From the NCBI GenBank assembly GCA_903643055.1, contig CAHJWV010000364.1, forward strand, positions 1 to 10,464: a DNA stretch of 10,464 nucleotides, given 5' to 3'. The notes beneath the pieces are model-generated. The model saw nothing but the letters and a program-made list of their open reading frames with translations, did not search any database and was not told the origin of the DNA. Position numbers and translations under genes: made by a program. Shown here in pieces: positions 6,986-10,464 of the stretch (positions are counted from its first letter, which is position 1; each line of letters starts with the position of its first letter). The DNA comes from Burkholderiales bacterium (lineage in GTDB: Bacteria; Pseudomonadota; Gammaproteobacteria; Burkholderiales; Burkholderiaceae).

Positions 6986-7993
6986 GTGACGACCGTTCGT
7001 ATCCATCTGCGTTCCCTGACCATGGCAACCGCCTGCGCCGTTAGCTTGTGCTCGACAAGCGCGATGGCCTGGGAGCCCGCCAAGCCGATTGAGTTCGTGG
7101 TGCCGGCCGGTACCGGCGGTGGCGCCGATCAAATGGCGCGCTTCATTCAAGGTGTGGCGGCCAAGCACAAGCTGACCGCGCAGCCGATCATTGTCGTCAA
7201 CAAGGCGGGCGGTGCCGGCGCGGAAGGCTTTCTCGACGTCAAGGGCGACAAGGGCAACGCCAACAAGATCGTCATCACGCTGTCGAACCTGTTCACGACG
7301 CCGCTGGCCACCGGAGTGCCCTTCAACTGGCGCGACCTGACGCCGGTGTCGATGCTCGCACTCGACCAGTTCGTGCTGTGGGTCAATGCCGAGTCGCCGT
7401 ACAAGACCACGCAGGACTACCTTGCAGCGCTGAAGGCCCAGCCTGACAAGGCGATGAAGATGGGCGGTACCGGCTCGAAGCAGGAAGACCAGATCATCAC
7501 GATGCTGCTCGAAAAAACCGTCGGCAAGAAGCTGACCTATGTGCCCTTCAAGGGCGGCGGCGACGTCGCCGTGCAGCTGGTCGGCAAGCACATCGACTCC
7601 AGCGTCAACAACCCGATCGAGGCCGAATCGCACTGGCGCGCCGGCAAGCTGCGCCCGCTGTGCGTGATGGACAAGGAGAAGCTGCCCTACCCGAACAAGC
7701 TGACTGACACGCTGTCATGGCACGACATCCCGACCTGCGCATCGTCCGGCCTGGCAGTGGACTACCTGATGCTGCGCGGCATCTTCATGCCGCCCGGCGT
7801 CAAACCGGATCAGGTGGCTTATTACATCGAGCTGTTCAAGAAGATCCGCGCGCTGCCGGAATGGAAAGAGTTCATGGAAAAAGGCGCGTTCAAGCAGCAG
7901 TTCTCGACCGGTACCGAATTCACCTACTGGCTGAGCAAGAACGAGCAACTGCACCGCGTGCTGATGAAAGATGCGGGCTTCCTCGCGAGTTGA
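6986..7993 (+). CDS. tctC: TctC/Bug-family periplasmic binding protein of a tripartite tricarboxylate transporter
   Basis: A 335-residue periplasmic receptor that captures a carboxylate and delivers it to the TctA/TctB membrane complex. The GTG at 6986 is chosen: GGGGG (6973-6977) lies 8 bases upstream, and it gives a complete signal peptide with basic residues (R5, H7, R9), hydrophobic core and AMA cleavage after residue 28. ATG 7022 would remove the charged n-region, and the frame upstream of 6986 lies inside the synthetase gene. The mature start WEPAKPIEFVVPAGTGGGAD is the Bug signature region (P-x-K-P-I followed by a glycine-rich anion loop). Two cysteines in the second half (in PLCVMD and PTCASS) could pair in the periplasm. 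Length fits the family (about 320-335). It lies just upstream of tctB and tctA, so it is a cognate receptor rather than one of the many orphan Bug proteins of Burkholderiales. Ligand unknown; oxalate or another di- or tricarboxylate is inferred from the neighbouring ligase. Confidence 0.9.
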   Translation: MTTVRIHLRSLTMATACAVSLCSTSAMAWEPAKPIEFVVPAGTGGGADQMARFIQGVAAKHKLTAQPIIVVNKAGGAGAEGFLDVKGDKGNANKIVITLSNLFTTPLATGVPFNWRDLTPVSMLALDQFVLWVNAESPYKTTQDYLAALKAQPDKAMKMGGTGSKQEDQIITMLLEKTVGKKLTYVPFKGGGDVAVQLVGKHIDSSVNNPIEAESHWRAGKLRPLCVMDKEKLPYPNKLTDTLSWHDIPTCASSGLAVDYLMLRGIFMPPGVKPDQVAYYIELFKKIRALPEWKEFMEKGAFKQQFSTGTEFTYWLSKNEQLHRVLMKDAGFLAS

Positions 7994-8042
7994 GCGCATT
8001 CGCATGCAGCCGTGAGGCTTTGACACAGTCAGGGAGGTGCTG

Positions 8043-8555
8043 ATGAGTGAGAGCGACCGGGGTAACGTCGACAAACCCAGCCTGAAACTGCGTGGGCCGG
8101 AAGTGGGCGTGGCCGCGCTGCTGGCGGCGATTGCGCTGCTGGTGATCGCCGACAGCCTGCGCGTAGGCATCGGCTGGGCCGATGATGGGCCGCGCTCGGG
8201 CTACTTCCCTTTCTACATTGGCCTCTTCCTGCTGGCGGCGAGCCTGGCGGTGATGATCCCTATCTTGCTGCAGTGGCGCGAAACGACCGCCGTGTTTGCC
8301 GAGCACGCTCAGCTGCGCACGGTGTTTGCGATGCTGTTGCCGATGGTCGTTTATGTCGGTGGCATCGCCGGACTCGGCATCTATGTGTCGTCATTCCTGC
8401 TGATCAGCTACTTCATGCGGCAGCACGGAACCTATCGGTGGCCCTCGACGCTCGCCGTCGCAGCCGGTGTGCCCGTGGCTTTCTTCCTGGTCTTTGAGCG
8501 CTGGTTCCTGGTGCCCTTGCCCAAGGGCCCGATCGAACAATGGCTGGGGCTGTGA
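8043..8555 (+). CDS. tctB: TctB small membrane subunit of tripartite tricarboxylate transporter
   Basis: A 170-residue inner-membrane protein, the small and poorly conserved subunit of TTT transporters. It has a charged cytoplasmic N-terminus and about four hydrophobic segments (roughly residues 20-37, 55-75, 93-122 possibly hairpinned, 137-156). The loop DDGPRSGYFPFYIG after the first segment matches the family pattern of a G-P-x-x-F/Y-P motif. ATG 8043 is chosen because AGGGAGG (8031-8037) lies 5 bases upstream; the GTG at 8037 overlaps that Shine-Dalgarno and is unlikely. It follows tctC by 49 bases and precedes tctA, the usual C-B-A order. It probably stabilises or assists TctA; it does not bind substrate by itself as far as the family is known. 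Confidence 0.9.
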   Translation: MSESDRGNVDKPSLKLRGPEVGVAALLAAIALLVIADSLRVGIGWADDGPRSGYFPFYIGLFLLAASLAVMIPILLQWRETTAVFAEHAQLRTVFAMLLPMVVYVGGIAGLGIYVSSFLLISYFMRQHGTYRWPSTLAVAAGVPVAFFLVFERWFLVPLPKGPIEQWLGL

Positions 8556-8556
8556 C

Positions 8557-8646
8557 ATGAACATGCAGCGTGCGCCTTGGCCGTCGAACAACATGGCTTT
8601 CCATCAACGCGACAGGCGGACAGGCTTCATGCGGAGCACCGCCTGA
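8557..8646 (+). CDS. Possible 29-residue linking ORF between tctB and tctA
   Basis: ATG 8557 starts one base after the tctB stop, and the frame ends with TGA (8644-8646) that overlaps the tctA ATG by one base (TGATG). The peptide begins MNMQRAPWPSNNM and is Arg/Met-rich with no recognised domain. It would fill exactly the otherwise untranslated 90-base tctB-tctA gap and could keep ribosomes moving into tctA (translational coupling). Only a weak GGGG lies upstream as a ribosome site. It could equally be chance. Confidence 0.3.
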   Translation: MNMQRAPWPSNNMAFHQRDRRTGFMRSTA

Positions 8647-10163
8647 TGGAAGACTTCGGCAACCTGATGCAGGGCTTTGGTGTCGCGCTGACGCTTCCCA
8701 ACCTGCTCTACATGCTGGTCGGCATCACGCTGGGCGTGCTCATCGGCGTGCTGCCCGGCCTGGGCGGCGCGAATGGCATTGCGATCCTGCTGCCGCTGAC
8801 CTTCACGATGAACCCGACCTCGGCCATCATCATGTTGTCGTGCATCTATTGGGGCGCGCTGTTCGGTGGCGCGATCACCTCGATCCTGTTCAACATTCCC
8901 GGCGAGCCCTGGTCGGTCGCCACTACCTTCGATGGCTACCCGATGGCGCAAAAAGGCCAGGCCGCGCGGGCGCTGACGGCGGCCTTCACTTCGTCCTTCG
9001 TCGGCGCATTGTTCGCGGTCATCCTGATCACCTTTCTCGCACCGGTCTTGGCGCATTTCGCGTTGAAGTTCGGCCCGCCGGAGTTCTTCGCGGTTCAGTT
9101 GCTGACCTTCTGCAGCTTCATCGGCATAAGCAAGGAAGCGCCGGCCAAAGTGATCGCCTCGATGATGCTGGGCTTTGCGCTGGCCGCCGTCGGCATGGAC
9201 ACCGTCACCGGACAATTGCGCATGACCTACGGCATCACCGATCTGTTGAAGGGCTTCGATTTTCTGATCGCGGTGATTGGCCTGTTCGGCATCGGCGAGA
9301 TCTTGCTGACGATGGAAGAAGGCCTGGCATTCAAAGGGCAGGCGGCGAAGATCAACCCGCGCATCGTGCTGCAGACCTGGCAAGAACTACCGCGCTACTG
9401 GATGACTTTTCTGCGCTCCACCGCCATCGGCTGCTGGATGGGCATCACGCCCGGAGGCGCCACGCCCGCGTCGTTCATGAGCTACGGTGTGGCGCGGCAG
9501 ATGTCGAACGATCCGCATGCATTCGGCAAAGGCCAGATCGAAGGCGTGCTGGCACCTGAGACGGCCGCGCATGCGGCGGGCACCTCCGCACTGTTGCCGA
9601 TGCTGACCTTGGGCATTCCGGGTTCGCCCACTGCGGCCGTGCTGCTAGGCGGCTTGCTGATCTGGGGCCTGCAACCCGGGCCGATGCTCTTCGTGGAGCA
9701 GAAAGATTTCGTCTGGGGGCTGATCGCATCGATGTACCTCGGCAACGTGGTCGGGCTGCTGGTGGTGCTGACCACGGTACCGTTCTGGGCTGCGATCCTG
9801 CGCATCCCGTTTGCAGTGATTGCGCCGGTGATCGTCGTCATCTGCGCGATCGGTGCCTACACCGTGCACAGCTCGATGTTCGATGTGGCGATGATGATGG
9901 TCTTCGGCGGGGCCGGTTATCTGTTCAAGAAGCTCAAGTACCCGCTGGCGCCGATGGTGCTGGCGCTGGTGCTCGGCGACATGGCCGAGGCGAGTTTCCG
10001 GCAATCGATGTTGCTGTCGCAAGGCAGCCTGTCGATCTTTTGGTCTAACCGGCTGGTTGGCAGCATTGCCGGCCTGGCCCTCATTTTGTTGTTGTGGCCC
10101 TTGCTGAGCAAAGGCCTGAGTCGATTGAAAAAGCCTGCACCACAAAGAGTTCACTCCGCATGA
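8646..10163 (+). CDS. tctA: TctA large membrane subunit of tripartite tricarboxylate transporter
   Basis: A 505-residue polytopic inner-membrane protein that forms the transport pathway and is driven by an ion gradient in characterised TTT systems. It shows the family's repeated Pro-Gly motifs: GVLPGLGGANG (34-44) in the first half, the SILFNIPGEPWSVATTFDGY region, GITPGGATPASFMSYG (from 266) and LGIPGSPTAAVLLGG (from 322), with roughly ten to twelve hydrophobic segments between. The pseudo-duplicated PG motifs are thought to line the substrate site. Start ATG 8646 has GGAG (8633-8636) 9 bases upstream; an upstream extension to TTG 8577 is possible in frame but has neither a good ribosome site nor the family's N-terminus. 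Length is normal (about 500). The stop codon overlaps the next gene by 4 bases (ATGA), implying co-translation. Substrate cannot be read from sequence. Confidence 0.95.
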   Translation: MEDFGNLMQGFGVALTLPNLLYMLVGITLGVLIGVLPGLGGANGIAILLPLTFTMNPTSAIIMLSCIYWGALFGGAITSILFNIPGEPWSVATTFDGYPMAQKGQAARALTAAFTSSFVGALFAVILITFLAPVLAHFALKFGPPEFFAVQLLTFCSFIGISKEAPAKVIASMMLGFALAAVGMDTVTGQLRMTYGITDLLKGFDFLIAVIGLFGIGEILLTMEEGLAFKGQAAKINPRIVLQTWQELPRYWMTFLRSTAIGCWMGITPGGATPASFMSYGVARQMSNDPHAFGKGQIEGVLAPETAAHAAGTSALLPMLTLGIPGSPTAAVLLGGLLIWGLQPGPMLFVEQKDFVWGLIASMYLGNVVGLLVVLTTVPFWAAILRIPFAVIAPVIVVICAIGAYTVHSSMFDVAMMMVFGGAGYLFKKLKYPLAPMVLALVLGDMAEASFRQSMLLSQGSLSIFWSNRLVGSIAGLALILLLWPLLSKGLSRLKKPAPQRVHSA

Positions 10164-10464
10164 AAATCGCCATCGTCGGTGCGGGAGCCATCGGTGGCTA
10201 CCTGGGCACACAACTGTCGCTGTCCGGCGAAGAAGTCACCTTCATCGCTCGCAACAAGAACCTGGAGGCCATTCAGGCCAACGGCTTTCGCCTGATCCTC
10301 GAAGATGGCAGCGAACGTCATGCGACGCACGTACGTGCGTCGCAGCACATGGCGAAAGCCGGCCCACAAGATGTGGTGTTATTGACACTGAAGGCCCATC
10401 AAGTCAAAGACGTCTTGCCAGAGATGCGCGCGCTGTTCGGACCTGACACAGTCATCGTGACGAT
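10160..10464 (+). CDS. PanE/ApbA (2-dehydropantoate 2-reductase) family oxidoreductase, partial
   Basis: The first 101 codons of an NAD(P)H-dependent reductase; the rest lies off the right edge. The N-terminus MKIAIVGAGAIGGYLG is a Rossmann-fold dinucleotide loop (GxGxxG, residues 7-12), followed by an FIARN segment at the end of the second strand (an arginine there fits NADPH preference in relatives) and LLTLKAHQV, which matches the conserved lysine-containing strand of ketopantoate reductases. The catalytic lysine and substrate-binding half are not visible. ATG 10160 overlaps the tctA TGA, so it is translated with the transporter. True PanE makes pantoate for CoA synthesis, but paralogues with other substrates are common and this operon context argues for one: a reductase acting on the CoA product of the synthetase, as PanE2 does on oxalyl-CoA in Methylobacterium, is an attractive guess. 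Confidence 0.85.
   Translation, partial: MKIAIVGAGAIGGYLGTQLSLSGEEVTFIARNKNLEAIQANGFRLILEDGSERHATHVRASQHMAKAGPQDVVLLTLKAHQVKDVLPEMRALFGPDTVIVT
10321..10344. repeat. Perfect 24-bp palindrome inside the PanE-like gene
   Basis: The half-site TGCGACGCACGT is followed immediately by its exact reverse complement, with no spacer. The flanking bases (A at 10320, G at 10345) do not pair, so it ends there. It is read as the residues A-T-H-V-R-A-S plus parts of the flanking codons. It could extrude as a cruciform, fold as an mRNA hairpin, or bind a dimeric protein. A perfect 24-bp palindrome is rare by chance in 10 kb. Confidence 0.9.

Noticed and set aside
5961..7028. A 355-codon minus-strand frame opposite the synthetase and tctC start.
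   Set aside because: Shadow of the synthetase coding strand; it crosses two real genes and their gap and has no domain.
8577..8645. A longer TctA beginning at TTG 8577.
   Set aside because: The extra 23 residues lack family resemblance and a ribosome site; ATG 8646 has GGAG at a good distance and yields the usual length.
8604..9383. A 259-codon minus-strand frame opposite tctA.
   Set aside because: Glutamine/arginine/aspartate-rich antisense of a membrane protein; no ribosome site or family.

Overview
The window is G+C-rich (well above 60% by eye), with strong third-position G/C codon use. Its gene families are typical of Burkholderiales-type betaproteobacteria: a double-length UvrA, a TctCBA tripartite tricarboxylate transporter with a Bug-type binding protein, and an orphan periplasmic binding protein. 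The assignment to Burkholderiales comes from these families and base composition, not from a marker gene.

Layout. Positions 1-4024 on the minus strand hold the first ~1341 codons of a tandem-duplicated uvrA; its C-terminal end lies off the left edge. A gene-free stretch of about 400 bases (4025-4421) separates it from divergent genes on the plus strand. These are an orphan PhnD/SsuA/transferrin-like periplasmic binding protein (4422-5252), a short AT-richer gap with a dyad that could be an operator and promoter (5253-5396), and then a tight co-directional cluster. The cluster is an AMP-forming acyl-CoA synthetase resembling oxalate-CoA ligases (5397-6926), tctC (6986-7993), tctB (8043-8555), a possible 29-codon linking ORF (8557-8646), tctA (8646-10163), and the start of a PanE/ApbA-family (ketopantoate reductase-like) gene (10160 to the right edge). 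tctA and the reductase overlap by 4 bases (ATGA).

How the genes may work together. A carboxylate is caught by TctC in the periplasm and imported by TctA/TctB. The synthetase would convert it to a CoA thioester, and the PanE-family oxidoreductase would act on a downstream compound. The synthetase looks most like the plant/yeast oxalyl-CoA synthetases (AAE3/Pcs60), and a PanE paralogue acts as oxalyl-CoA reductase in Methylobacterium. The most interesting reading is therefore a compact oxalate import, activation and reduction operon that yields glyoxylate. That is an inference; the transporter's substrate cannot be read from sequence alone.

Other points of note are a perfect 24-bp palindrome inside the PanE-like gene, a replaced zinc-ligand cysteine in the first UvrA half, and overlapping start/stop signals that suggest translational coupling.
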